Assembly (NCBI GenBank): GCA_036898135.1
Contig: CM072513.1
Span: forward strand, 91,572,017 to 91,636,016
Origin: Oncomelania hupensis
Lineage: Eukaryota; Mollusca; Gastropoda; Littorinimorpha; Pomatiopsidae
Direction: 5' to 3'
Length of the DNA: 64,000 nt
Both the position numbers and the translations under genes were made by a program. Shown here piece after piece: positions 23,189 through 34,766 of the stretch. Numbering within the stretch: position 1 is the first letter of the stretch; the number at the start of each line of letters is the position of its first letter. The notes beneath the pieces were generated by a model. It had not been told where the DNA came from and did not search any database. It was given only the letters and a program-made list of their open reading frames with translations.

Positions 23189-24377
23189 TTTTCTTTGTTT
23201 ATGTCACAACTCGGTTTTCTGATGATAGGGTTTCTAAACTTGTTGTTATAGAGGAAGGAATGCGATGGAGAGAGAATAAATTAAAGTTTATTGCTAAGTT
23301 TGCAAATAGTGTGTGTATGTGTGTGTCGTCAGCCTAAATTGGTCAAGATTGTGCCTAAATGGGATGAAGGCAGGCGTGTATTTTTACGTGCCGTGCAAGT
23401 TTTGCAGTGAGGACAGCGCTGTGTTTAAAATGGACAAGAAATGTGTTTCGTACTCATAGTAAACTTTCATACATATGTCTGTATAATCAGCAATACATCG
23501 TGATTAACGGTAATAATTAGAAATAAGCATAATTCCAAACCCCACCCATGTAATATTTTCGTCTGTAGAGGGACTTGTATTCATTTAATGTTATTCATAT
23601 ATTTTGTTTATAGAAAGAAGGCTACTGTAAAGTTTGAAGACCAGCTAAACTTAACCTGATTTTCAAGCAGAATAAAATAATATATGTACCATCCGAAATG
23701 ACCAATTTGAGATTTATTTATTCGATATTAAAATTGCATCAACCATTGTAAATGGCCACGGCTACGAAATGGTGTCGAGAGTTGAAAACGCATTATACCT
23801 AAGTATTGAGCCAACTAATGAACTCTCTGTTATTAGCACAACTACAAAATGGGTATTATGTAAAAAAAATAAAAAAAAATAAAAAAGGAAATGATTATTG
23901 TTTGTGCCCGAGTCAAATACAATCCAACATATACAAATATAAGTTGAATAAATTAATCATTTGTCGTTTGTTTATAACGTTGTCTGTGTTCAAGATTGTT
24001 GGCATGTTCTTATAGTGTACACATTATTTTAAACAAATTGGTTTGTTTTCCCTCTGATTTTGTGTGAACAAAGCTTGCAACATTGTGTGAATTTATGTAC
24101 AATAAAGATATTTATAAGTGAAAAAAAGGTCGATCAATTTTCAAGTTGGTTCATTTATCATGGTTTTAATTCTGCTTTTTATGTGCACATAATTCCCTAC
24201 AAACCGATGTTTCAAATCATTTCTTTCTTGTCACACTTTTTCGATGCTGTTTGTGTACTAGCCATGACCTTATCGTCACTAAGGCTCTACATACACTCGC
24301 TAAGATCAGCACTCCAACAAAATCATGTTACCAAAGCTAGAACTTAGCTAGTGTTTGGGTTAAGGCTAGGGCTATTA
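23189..24377. other. no gene seen
   Basis: AT-rich sequence with short frames at 23.13, 23.81 and 24.06 kb. None has a domain, splice context or composition that would support coding. Confidence 0.5.
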
Positions 24378-24379
24378 TA

Positions 24380-25069
24380 CAGAGTGGGGCAGAGCAACTT
24401 GCTTATTTGGAATTTCAATTAAAACAAACGTAATGAAGATATAAATGTAATTCTTTTAACAGCATTAAGTACAACATTTAAATTTTATGTTTTAAAGATG
24501 ATATCAGGCAGATTGCGTCCATTCTTCTCAATAAACTGCGTTAATCGAACTCTGAAGTTTCGGTCAATTTTTCCAGCATATTGATAGGTATGTTGGCGAC
24601 AGCTTGACGAATGTTGTTCTTCAGGTGAGCCAGGGTGTTAGGACAATCGTTGTAACAATTGATTTCAAATAGCCCCATAAAAAGTATAGTCACGGGTGAT
24701 AAATCAGGGAACGTGCTGGCCACTGCCGGTCGCCCCCCCCCCCCCCCCCTCCAAGGAGATGAGGTGTCTCGGGAAATTCTGCCGCAAAACCGTTATTGAC
24801 ACCCTATTGACACCCTGTGTGTGCAGTGGCACTGTCCTGCTGGAACCATACATCTCCCACACTAAAAAAACTCATTGATCATGTTCACATGACGGTCAGA
24901 TGTCGCTGATACTGCTTGTTCGTTTTCTTCAAAAAAAAAAACAACAAAAAACAAACATAAGCCAGTTATGCCAACTCGCGATAGTGCGCACCAAACAGTT
25001 ATACGTTGTGCGTGTGGGGGACGTTGATGAAATTCTCTAAACTTTAAGCAATTGCTTTGGCCCGCCCTG
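24380..25069 (-). mobile_element. mariner-type element with decayed transposase
   Basis: The element is flanked by TA on both sides (24378-24379, 25070-25071). Inverted termini are CAGAGTGGGGCAGAGCAAC at the left and, inverted, CAGGGCGGGCCAAAGCAAT at the right. Minus-strand codons include VWFQQDSATAHT (the second catalytic Asp region of Tc1/mariner transposases), PDLSPVT, NTLAHLKNNIRQAVANIP and EKNGR, with stops and frameshifts and a poly-C run at 24727. At 690 bp it is about half the usual length, so the N-terminal half of the transposase is deleted. Confidence 0.83.
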
Positions 25070-25071
25070 TA

Positions 25072-26098
25072 TGAATTAGGTTAAGGTGCGTACTGTACCG
25101 GTGTACGCAGGTGTGTAATTATTTTTTAGGTCTACTGAAAGTAGAAGGTGTGCATGTAACTTATTTAAATTACTGCTATAGCATACGATGAATAAAACAG
25201 GCGAAATAGTGATCACATCGGCTTCCGCAATGAATCTACCGGTTATACGTCTGGATAGCGTTTTCATATTTTTGTACCGGGTCGATATACCATTGCCCAC
25301 TTACCTTGTGTTTCCGTTCGCAGCAGCCCCTTGCATAGTGCCATCATCCTCCTCTTCCTCATCTTCATCACCTACTATCTCCATTGTTTGTTTTTTTTGT
25401 TTCTGGTTTTATTCTCTTCTTCTTGAGTTCTATTACTGGTTCCTGTTTAATTCGGTTCTGACAAACCGCTTGGAGCGCTTCGCTTATATATGTTGTCTGA
25501 TTGGTTGTCTAATTAATTGTCTTTACATAAATATGAATATCACGTTCTATACACGATTGTTGTCGTAACTGTAAAAAATTATTATAATTTATTTAAAACG
25601 TTGGACGGGATTCTTTTATTGATGATTATACTTTCACTTCTTCATTTTATTTTGGCCAATGAATGGCACAGGTATGCACAGTCTGTTCCAGTTAAGGGAA
25701 TTACCTTTTACCTGGGTTATTTGATCCACCCAACCGAATCGAGGTCAGAGATATAAGCCTACGTGTGTCACTCACATGCATAGCAATGTCTATGTATGCA
25801 CACATTTGGCAAAATAACTGTAATAAAAACTCCTGCTGCATCGAAGTTTACTCTTTTGTTTATGTATTTGCCAGACCAAGGTGATGAATTTTTGAATGTT
25901 GTTATCACTATTTTTTTACATGTTTCTTTGAGTTAATAAGCCTAATAAAGTTAACCACACTCGTACCTGTCAGGATTATTCCAAGGGTGGTTTGAAGACG
26001 TTAGACATGAAATCTTTTACATTAGTCTTGAAAGATAGCTGGTTCGCGCGCACAGCAAGCGGGTTGACGCGCATATTGCGTGATGAAGGGAATATTTA
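25072..26098. other. no supported gene
   Basis: A 126-aa plus-strand frame (25188-25568) contains a Ser run from (TCC/TCA)n and hydrophobic stretches but no domain. It could contain an exon. I cannot support one. Confidence 0.45.
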
Positions 26099-27102
26099 TC
26101 AAATTATTTTTGACTCACTTACAATGTGAGTGTATGTACTCACCCCACAACATAATTGTTTTAACGTTTTTGAAAATCTGTGCAAGATGAGTCCTAAATA
26201 GTCCAAAAATTACATTAAAAAAATTGTATGTCCGTCCGTCTGTCGGTCTGTTGGCCGTCCGCCGTCGGTCTGTGCAAAACTTGCAAATGGATTAATATCT
26301 TAAATTAACCTATTTCACCAAACTTCGTAAGATGGTGCATATCCATGAGCCCTCATAAATAATAAGTGAATCAATGACTTCACTTCAAGGTCAAGGTCAC
26401 AGGGTCAACAAATTATAATAATTAAAAAAACGTTTTAAAAATTTTAAAAATTTTCAAGTTATTTATATTAAATTTTTTATTTTTTGATGCATGATAGATA
26501 TCTATGAGACTCACATGTTATGCAAATTTGGTCAACCTCATTCCAAGGTCAAGGTCATTGGAGCTGTCCAAAGTCAAGGTCAAGGTCATTGGAGCTGTCC
26601 AAAGTCGGTTAGTATAGGTACTTTAAAGTGACCTTGACCCTAAACTATGAGATATATAAAATCCAAACTTGTATTTAGAGATGATAGATTGATCTTTTGT
26701 ATATATTCCGTTTCTGCGTTGATCTTAAAGGTCAAGATCATTTTAGACCTTGCAAAAACATTAAAATAATAGGTCGTCGTACAATGTATAGGCTGTATAT
26801 TTAACCATAAAATTGGATTATTTGATCATACATGAGTATGAGATGTCACTTGAAGTTCAAGGTCATCCCAAGGTCAGTTTTTTGGCTTAATACAACTTTT
26901 GCTGTAGTTTATTTGATAGTTTCTGAGTATATTTGGAGCCGGAGGTCAATGTCAACTTAAGGTCAAGAGCATAAAAAGATCAAAGTCGGTATTACTTTAC
27001 ATTTTAATGCCACCGTTTCATTTTTTCTGGGCACTAATTTTCATGTTAAATATTGCATGTTCCATAAGGAGCATGCGGCTCAGATGAGCTTTGCCCTTCT
27101 AG
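26099..27102 (+). mobile_element. Helitron-like AGGTCA-rich element, copy 3
   Basis: Left end A|TCAAATTATTTTTGACTC; right end GGAGCATGCGGCTCAGATGAGC, TTTGCCC, TTCTAG|T. The body has the densest AGGTCA content of the three copies, including a 33-bp tandem duplication of TCAAGGTCAAGGTCATTGGA at about 26543-26608. Non-coding. Confidence 0.62.
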
Positions 27103-27221
27103 TTGATTTAGAAATGTACGGCGGAGAAATTGCTAATGTTATTATGAAACAACGTAAGAATCTATTTTGGGTCGATATATTTAAACCTGTTAAGGAGTTA
27201 TTTTTCAAATGCATTCCTGTG

Positions 27222-27345
27222 TTCCTATCCTATCCTATCCTATCCTATCCCGTAACTAGAAAGTCTTTGGTGCACCACAGATGATCGTTTAACGAGCGTA
27301 CATCTTTCTCTGTCCTCAGCAGCCCTCATGGCTTCGCTCAGTATC
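27222..27345 (-). pseudogene. RTE LINE 3' terminal fragment
   Basis: On the plus strand, repeated CCTAT units (the inverse of the GGATA tail) are followed by CCACAGATGATCGTTTAACG and CTCATGGCTTCGCTCAGT, the inverse of the LINE C-terminal codons. 5' truncated. Confidence 0.82.
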
Positions 27346-27616
27346 ATTTTAAAATGATACAGAGACTTACCTTTATCTTTTCTTGTTGCCAGCTAAATAA
27401 GCCTACAATATCTTTTGCTCCAAACAGAATCATGTAAATGTCTTTGAAATTGCACGTGGAGTACGATGCTTTATTCAGTTTTAATTAGTCACCACCTGAC
27501 ATAGAATAGTTATTTTTAAAATCCTGAGTTGTTTTAGTTAGATGATATCACACCACCAACCGAAGTAGTTGTCTCGGACACAGCTTGGGATAGAAATAGA
27601 AGTTTTAGTTGTGGGT

Positions 27617-27830
27617 TAGTGGACAACATGATGACATGCTCACAGTGGTGAAGAAATCCTGCAAGGCACGGAGCAAAGGAGGCAGAAGAAGAGGGAGACC
27701 GAAAAAGATGTGGGAGGACAACATTCGAAAATGGACTGGCTTGACGTTGAGCGATGCCATGAGGATTGCCGAGGACAGAAAAAGATGGAGAATGCTGGTG
27801 GTGCCCCAATGGCTTTCGAGTTTTGTTTAA
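27617..27830 (+). pseudogene. RTE LINE C-terminal fragment
   Basis: Codons for GQHDDMLTVVKK, a deletion, then GGRRRGRPKKMWEDNIRKWT, GLTLSDAMRIAEDRKRWRML and VVPQ. The GGATA tail is not visible. It lies opposite in orientation to the fragment 270 bp upstream. Confidence 0.82.
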
Positions 27831-27861
27831 TGATGATGCTTTTTTTCTAGAGTATTAATTA

Positions 27862-28240
27862 CAGGGTGTTCCAAAAGTCTTGGGCACATTTTGACATTGA
27901 ATATTTCCGAAACTATTAAGGATATAAAAACGCATCTGGTAAATTCAGAAAGCTTGTAATTTCAATTTTTACATGGAATGTTCAAAGATGTTCAATGTGA
28001 GCACCATTGGTCACACGACACACATCAAGCCGATAGTCAAATTCTTGCCAAACGCGTCCCAGCATTTTCTAGTTGAGTGAACGCCATTAATGGGTCTGAA
28101 AAGAAATAAAAAAAATCAACAGCTTTATAAAAAAACTTATTGTAATTAGCTTTAAAATGGCACAAATTTTATCTTACTACCATTCATAGTAATTGAGATA
28201 TGGGGACTTCAAATGTGCCCAAGACTTTTGGAACACCCTG
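27862..28240 (-). mobile_element. 379-bp mariner-type MITE with 31-bp perfect TIRs
   Basis: Both ends read CAGGGTGTTCCAAAAGTCTT and onward to GGGCACATTT, inverted and flanked by TA (27860-27861, 28241-28242). Internally, minus-strand codons GRVWQEFDYRLDVCRVTNGA, HIEHL match the C-terminal end typical of some Tc1/mariner transposases. It is therefore an internal-deletion derivative, not an unrelated sequence. Confidence 0.88.
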
Positions 28241-28447
28241 TATGTATAAAGGGGTCTTCCTTGTGTTGGTGTTTTAAACAATGAGTGTGTGCTTGCCGTA
28301 TGACTGAAGGAATGAGTGTACTTAGACATTGCGGCCTCCACTGGGACTGGATTATTGATCAGCTACGTATACATAGGCCTGAATCTAGTAGAACTGGTTT
28401 CAATGGAGAACGCTTGTCTACTGACGGGGGAAAGGGTTGGGCAAGGT

Positions 28448-28530
28448 CACAGGCGCTTGTATCTGATAACCAAAGGGAGACGCGTCAGTGCAGGCATAGG
28501 CGCTCGCGTGTCCAGATACAAGCGCCTGTG
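28448..28530. mobile_element. 83-bp P-type MITE, copy 2
   Basis: Starts CACAGGCGCTTGTATCTG and ends GATACAAGCGCCTGTG. A perfect 8-bp duplication GGCAAGGT flanks it (28440-28447 and 28531-28538). The inner arm is AACCAAAGGGAGACGCGTCA. Left and right arms are unequal because part of the left arm is deleted. Confidence 0.93.
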
Positions 28531-28619
28531 GGCAAGGTGTTGTCTATGCGACATCGACTCAATCGTCCACAGTGTTATGGATAGTCTATGTTGTTACGTC
28601 AGGGAGGTTTCTGGAAATC

Positions 28620-28790
28620 GGTATGACGGCCTACTAGCGCCAAAACCGAGCTACCAGTTTCACGAGATAATTGAAATTAACACGTGTTGTGTGTAATTTA
28701 CAGAGATACCGGTAATCCACAGTGTTCATTAATAATTATCAGTATTTTCAACGCCTTCCTAGCGCCAAAACATGAACTAGGGTCACAGTA
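28620..28790 (+). repeat. diverged monomer-like sequence of the 198-bp tandem repeat
   Basis: ACGGCCTACTAGCGCCAAAA recurs here and near 28.76 kb as CCTAGCGCCAAAACATG. The same block opens each unit of the 37.1-38.0 kb array. Confidence 0.5.
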
Positions 28791-29327
28791 TTGTAAACAT
28801 TTCTTTGTTTGGTATAAGAACACCAAGACCTTACTTGAGAAGTTGTTGCTTTATGTTTTGATTTGTGTGAATCTTGGGTTTGTTGTGGTTGCATGGGCAC
28901 ACACACAACGAAATTGAATTTCTGTGTATAACTGGTTTATTCTGCTAATTGTTTACTATCTTTTTGAAACTATATTCCATATTGTTTTAATATATATGTG
29001 TGAGAGAATGTGAACTGATCTTTCACTAATTTCTTTATTTACTTACATACATTCATATTATATCATCTTCCCCTTGGGAGTACCGGGGGTTTCAGTATAA
29101 ATAGTATCCCCAATTTCTGAAAATGTAGTGCTTTAAATTCCCACAGTCGCTGTCTTTCTCTTTTGTTCTTTCTCATTCCTACTCTTTTCTATCAATCTAC
29201 TATACTATCTTCTTCGCTAGACCAGTCACCTACCTCTTAATTTTTCTTGATAACCCTTCCGGGACAAAACTCCTCATTTGTGTGTGAGGTCTGTTAGATC
29301 ATATTGGGAATATTGAACGCTTTCTGC

Positions 29328-29388
29328 CACAGGCGCTTGTATCGGGACATGCGAGCGCCTATGCCTGTGACCCGTCTCCCTTTGGTAC
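29328..29388. mobile_element. P-type MITE left-arm remnant
   Basis: CACAGGCGCTTGTATCGGG, then ACATGCGAGCGCCTATGCCT and GTCTCCCTTTGG: one arm of an older copy, interrupted by the complete copy at 29397. Its right arm is lost. Confidence 0.8.
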
Positions 29389-29396
29389 GTGCATGT

Positions 29397-29515
29397 CACA
29401 GGCGCTTGTATCTGGACACGCGAGCGCCTATGCCTGTGACGCGCGTATTATAGATAACCAAAGGGAGACGCGTCACAGGCATAGGCGCTCGCGTGTCCAG
29501 ATACAAGCGCCTGTG
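29397..29515. mobile_element. 119-bp P-type MITE, most complete copy (copy 3)
   Basis: Both arms are about 55 bp and nearly perfect inverses (CACAGGCGCTTGTATCTGGA, CACGCGAGCGCCTATGCCTG, TGACGCG). A small TATTATAGATAACCAAAGGG core separates them. A perfect 8-bp target duplication GTGCATGT flanks it (29389-29396 and 29516-29523). Each arm itself holds a shorter inverted pair (CACAGGC...GCCTGTG), so the ends are compound. It is nested in an older copy of the same family. Confidence 0.95.
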
Positions 29516-29710
29516 GTGCATGTATTGTATATTGACCGGCTGGTGGAGTGCCTTCAGTGTTACCACTAAGGTTGTTTTAGCAAATCTTTTACACGGATGA
29601 GGGATGAGTCCTCTTTCAGTCAAGTTGTGGTCTTGATTTCGTGGTCCTGATTCGGTTCTTTGCAGTCCGCTGGACCCTGTAAGCAATGAATAAGTATCTC
29701 ACAAATATTA

Positions 29711-29999
29711 TATCATATTCTATCCTATCCCATAACTTGGAAGTCGTTGGGGCACCACAGATGATTGTTTTCTCTGTCCTCAGCAACCCTCATAGCTTCG
29801 CTCAGTGTCAAGCCAGTCCATTCTCGAATATTGTCCTCTCACCTCTTTTTCTGTCTGCCTCTTCTTCTGCCTCTTTGCAAGGCCTGATGCTCTGGTGACA
29901 AGACCATACCATCGGAGTTTCCGTTTCTTCACCATTGTGAGCATGTCATCGTGTTGTCAATGGCTTGTGTGATGGTCTGTGGGACTTCGTCGTTGGTGA
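29711..29999 (-). pseudogene. RTE LINE 3' fragment
   Basis: On the plus strand, CCTAT repeats, GGGGCACCACAGATGATTG, GTCAAGCCAGTCCATTCTCG, then TTTCCGTTTCTTCACCATTG are the inverse of the LINE C-terminal codons and tail. Confidence 0.88.
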
Positions 30000-30130
30000 C
30001 CCCTTGGGGTCATGAGCAATCTTGCCACTGTAGATTGTTCTAACATATAAAGGGAAAAGTGAAAGCCCCAGTTGAAAACCTGTCTTGCCTTTGTAGGCAT
30101 GACTAATTCACTGCGGCCACAGTTCCCCCC

Positions 30131-30227
30131 CCCCCTCCCCCCCCTCCGTTGGAGTGCCGGGGGTTTCAGTATAAATAGTATCCCCACTTTCTGGAAATTT
30201 AGTGCTTTAAATTCCCACTGTCGTTGC
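30131..30227 (+). mobile_element. R600 5' end fragment
   Basis: CCGTTGGAGTGCCGGGGG, TTTCAGTATAAATAGTATCC and TTTAGTGCTTTAAATTCCCA: the 5' end of the family, preceded by a poly-C run and ending at GTCGTTGC. Confidence 0.8.
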
Positions 30228-30765
30228 ATGGATGAGGCGAGGTGAGTTGATGTAACTGCGCTGAAAAACCCAAAGTTCACACGCTCACCAAGTAATTTGT
30301 TCACTGAACTTTCACTTTCACTTTCACTTTCGGTTAACGTCTTGATTTACTTCAAGAGTAGACTGAGTCGCTTGCAAACCTAAACCCAGTAAACGTGTTT
30401 TTTCCAGGTGACGAATTTCAGGTAGGGAATTATTTTCCTGACGAAATTTAAAATTAAACAGGGGCAACTTTAAAATTTAGCAGTGGAAAGCCAGCAGGGC
30501 ACAAATGTAGGCTATGTCTCTGTCAGTCTCACGGACTGGTTTGGGTTTGGGTGACTGAATTGGCAGATTTGACCATTTTCACAATGATCTGAAGTGATGA
30601 TGGGTTTCAGAAAGAAAGAAGGCAAGGAGAAAAAAAAAAGGAAGGAGAAGAAAAACTGTAACATTTTTTGGCATTGTTCAGTGTTGTTTTCGAACCATTT
30701 CACTGTCCTACAATGAAGAGAGCTACACCTTTTTGATCCAAACAGTATTTTGTCTGCTCTGACAG

Positions 30766-33700
30766 ATGCAGAATATGGATGCAATACTGCAGAAGAATGT
30801 TCAAGAAGGGCTTGACACCAGCAGACCTCTACAAACGGAAATACAAGCTTTGCAGCGACCACTTTGAATCCAACCAGTACAATGTGCCAGAGGAGAGAAA
30901 GAGATTGAAGTGGAATGCAGTCCCAACACTGTTCAATGTTCCCAACCCACCACCTAAAGTAAGTTTGTTCACTTTACTTTTTAGTCCTATTGTTTCTCCC
31001 TTCCTTTCCTCATACTGCATTCAAAATGGAGTAACAGAGACTGTAAATTGTCTCTTTTCAGCAGACAAGCTGGGCCACAAACATTTTATTCATCCTGTCC
31101 TTGTTTAGTCGTTCACTTTTTCTGTAAAGGAGTTAAGTAGAAGTTATCCCAACACTTGCAACATTTCTCTCTCTCCAGTGTGCAGCATTTGGTGCCTTCG
31201 TGTGACCCTATGGAATATATTAATAGGCTAAAATAGAATGTACCTCTTTTCACGTAACGGCTGATCACCGAAAAAAAAGACCGGTAATATCGAAATAAAA
31301 GGTAAATAAAAATTTATTTGCTTAACACTCGCACTTTTTTGAAACACCAACTTGGGCTGTTTTTCCCATTCGACAGTCTATAGCTGACCCTTGCCCATAT
31401 AAGGATTTTTGGTGTTTTTACAGGCATCTGTGGACAGGCCGCTGCCAGCCAAACATGATGTCAATGTGCCCGAGGTCACAAAGCAGCACAATGCGTATGG
31501 TGAAGGTAAGTTTTTTTTTCTTGCAAAATTTACATGTTTTAGCCAAATGTGAAGTACATGGGATTATGGAAGTGGAGAAAAGTCCAGTAGTTTAGAAGAT
31601 TAATATTAATTAAAAGAGAGAGAGAAAAAACAAACCTACCACCAAAGTTTGTAGAGCTATGTTACACTAAGTACACTTTTTTTTTTGGGGGGGGGGAGGA
31701 GAGGGGGGATGGGGGCTTGGCTAGCTGGACACAAATTTTGATGACTAAGACTGAAATTGTTTGACTACACTCTCTACAGTGTTAAAGTTTTGTTGTGGCT
31801 TATGTTGCAGAAACGCTGCAAAATCAAAGTAGGAATCGGATGGGTTGGGGGTGTGGGTGGTGGTGGCATAAGGAACGGCATGATGGGGGGGGGGTGGAAG
31901 GGGGTTACAAGTATCCCTGTCGCCTTCTGTCTCTGAGAAATATAAACTAGGGGTGTTATGTTTTGAATAAAATAATCCATGATCTTTAACTCACTCGCGG
32001 CTTATCGGATTATATATATATCTCTCTTTTTGTTAAAAAACAACACATAGAAGGGAAAAAGAGAAGCATGTAAGCAACTTTCCATACAACTTTCTTGTCT
32101 TGATTCCTTCTCTTTTAACATAAAATTCTTTTAATATAAACAAAAATTGCATATAATGAAACCATGTAATGATTTTTGTTCTTTGTTACTGTTAAATTGT
32201 GTCAGGAAGAAGCCGAATCAGATTGAAATAATTCAGTTTTCTTTATGCTTTGAAGTTTCTAAAAATATATGGTTTTACATAGTTATTTAGTACAGTTGGT
32301 ATTTAGGAATTTGTAAAATACTACCCTAAAATAGTGGGCCGGGAATGAGTTAACTGAGAATCTAATTTGTATGTTGTGTGCAGAAGTACAGATGGATGTT
32401 GGTGACGGGAGTGAAAACACCGAGCAAGCAAGCAGCAGCTCTGCAGCTTCACAACCCAGTCCACGGAAGCAGGCACTATGCCGAGAGGTCAAACGCTTGA
32501 AGTCACAAGTGCACAGGCTCAAGAAAAAAGGCTGTGGTACACCCAAGGGTACAAAGGATGGGAATAAAGACTTCGTTATACAGCAGCTGGCAAATTTTTT
32601 GCCACAGGAAACATTCAAATTCATCTCCAGTCAAATTAGGCAGAGTGGCCGGAAAAAGAAGGGGCGCAGATGGAGTGAAAGTGACAAGACAACTGCAATG
32701 ACATTGTTTCACGCCAGCCCGAAGGTTTATCGTATTCTCCAGAAAATTTTTCTGTTGCCGTCAGTTTCTGTACTGAGGAAAACAATGCAGAAGATTAAGA
32801 TTTTTCCAGGTTTTCATAACAAGGTGATAGATTGTTTGTCCTTGAAGCTTGCCTCCATGCCTGCTACTTCCCGTCTTTGTTCTGTGGTCGTTGATGAGAT
32901 GACATTGAAGGAGGAAGTGTCGTACTGTCAAGAACGTGATGAGGTTGAAGGGTTGGAAGATTATGGGGAAGGGTGTGGGAGGACACAGTTTGTGGCGAAC
33001 CATGCAACTGTGTTCATGATCAGAGGGCTGGTGTCACCATGGAAGTAACCGGTTGGCTATTTCTTGTCCAGTGGCCCCATCGCCTGTGAGAAGCTGCACC
33101 TGTTGATCACAAAAAGCATTGAAAAGCTGGAAGGTGTTGGCCTTGCTGTGAAGGCAGTGGTTGCGGATCAGGGCTCTAACAACAGAGCCGCATTCAGCAG
33201 GCATTTCAGAGTGAACAGGGAGGAGCCTTTCATTCTGAAAAATGGTCATAAGGTGTTCTTTCTGTACGATCCTCCTCATCTTCTAAAAAGTGTTCGCAAC
33301 AACTTCAAATGTTCAGGGTACATTGTTAGTGGGCAGTCTGTTTCTTGGGATCATGTCGAGACACTATTTCACTTTGACAGGAAAAACGCAGTGCGCATGG
33401 TGCCAAAGCTTACGCCCAAACATCTTGAGTTGCCAGGTTTCAGCAAAATGTCTGTCAAGTTAGCTGCTCAGGTCTTGTCGCATACTGTGGCAGCCAGCAT
33501 AAGTACTCTGGTTCAGCTGAAAGCCATGCCTGAAGAAGCAGCTGAGACTGCCAGTATTATAGAGCACATGGATACTCTGTTTAATGCATTCAACAGTGGC
33601 ACACAGGCAAATGCAGGGAGGCAGATGGGTCACATTTTCTCTGACACATCAGGGCATAGGGAGTTCCTCTTGGAAGCCTTGAACTGGCTTGACACCATCT

Positions 33701-34766
33701 CTCCATCCTCCAGGTGTTCACTTCCGTGTTTGGATGGATGGCGATTGGATGTTGTTTCTTTGTTGGCACTGTTTGATGACCTGCGTTCAAACCACAGTGT
33801 TCACTTCCTGTGTACAGAGAGGCTCAATCAAGACTGGAAAACTTTTTCTCCTGTGTGCGGGGAAAGGGGGGACACAGACAGCACCCCAATGCCCAAGAAT
33901 TCCGAATGGCATTTCGCCAACTGAGCTTTGCTCAGTTTTTTCTGCACAGTCCTGGCAACAATTGTCATGATGATGAGGACAGTTTTCTTCTGACATTAAC
34001 AGCAGTGTCAGGTACAAGAGGCAACATTGGTGATGTAGCCATATCTGACTTGGAGTGGGAGGCTGAAAGTGTTGTTGATTCCAATGCACAGACACAAGAA
34101 GAAGACGAGGTGGAGCTTTCGGGCAAAGGCAGTGAGCATGGCGAATCTGACGCTAAAATGCAAAACCAGGAAGAGAACCATGGGCACCCAGCCCAAGAAG
34201 CAGTGGGTGATATAATGCAGTTGGGTCAGGACTACCGAGATCTTATTGCAACCTCTTGTCCCGTGCCACTTCCTAAAGACAATGCTTTGCAAATTGCAGA
34301 AAGAAATGTCTTGGAGTATGTGTCTGGGTATATTGTCAAAAAGCTTAAAGAGTCGGGTACTCTGTGTAGTGGGTGTTGCGAATCTTTGACAGGGTCTCTC
34401 ACAGGGTCCAAGTCGGAAGTGTTCCTTGTGAACAAACAGTTTGCTTCCCTGAAAGATGGTCGTGGTCTTGTAGTTCCTAGTAAGTAGCTTAGTGAAGCGA
34501 TTTGTATATTGGAAACTGCGTACATGGACAATATTGAAGCCATCCTTGTTGGAAAGAAAGTGAAAGCTCATCTGTACAAGCTGTTTCAAAAAGAGGTGAG
34601 GAAATCAGCACTGCGATGCCCTGCCGGGATCTGTGACCAACAAGGACATGTTGTACGCTTGTTCGCAAATGTGCGCATGCATTTTTCGTTGAAGCAAAGT
34701 AGCGCATTATTTTCAGAGAAATTTACCAAGCGAAATCACAAGCTCATGAAACTCAATTATGTGTAA
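30766..34766 (+). pseudogene. THAP9/P-element-like transposase, intron-bearing pseudogene
   Basis: Family role: DNA transposase with an N-terminal THAP zinc finger and an RNase H-like core. Four coding segments fit. 30766-30958 encodes the second half of THAP (RIWMQYCRR, C-x2-H in KLCSDHF, AVPTLF box). 31424-31505 is a linker. From 32384 there is a Leu-zipper (REVKRLKSQVHRLKKK), VVVDEMTLK (first catalytic Asp), VVADQGSNN, DPPHLLKSVRNN, and a GTP-insertion-type middle. The C-terminus ends VRMHFSLKQSS...LMKLNYV* at 34766. The acceptors and donors (GTAAGT twice) have compatible phases (0 and 1). Lesions: TAA at 33046 in WK-PVGYFL, a 1-nt-type frameshift near 33831-33836 (LNQ to LENFFSCVRGKGG), and TAG at 34485. 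The exon with the first THAP half is not visible upstream. No terminal repeats found. Confidence 0.92.

Larger units (their letters stand above)
29070..29690 (+). mobile_element. R600 element, internally deleted, with nested MITEs
   Basis: Sense orientation. The 5' part (ACCGGGGGTTTCAGTATAAA) runs to 29327 and the 3' part is 29524-29690 (GACCGGCTGGTGGAGTGCC to GACCCTGTAAGCAATGAATA). The interval holds P-type MITE sequence, and about 230 bp of the R600 middle is missing. Confidence 0.78.

Noticed and set aside
33064..33924. A separate 286-residue gene
   Set aside because: It continues the same frame as the preceding transposase segment after an in-frame TAA and carries transposase motifs. It is part of one pseudogene.
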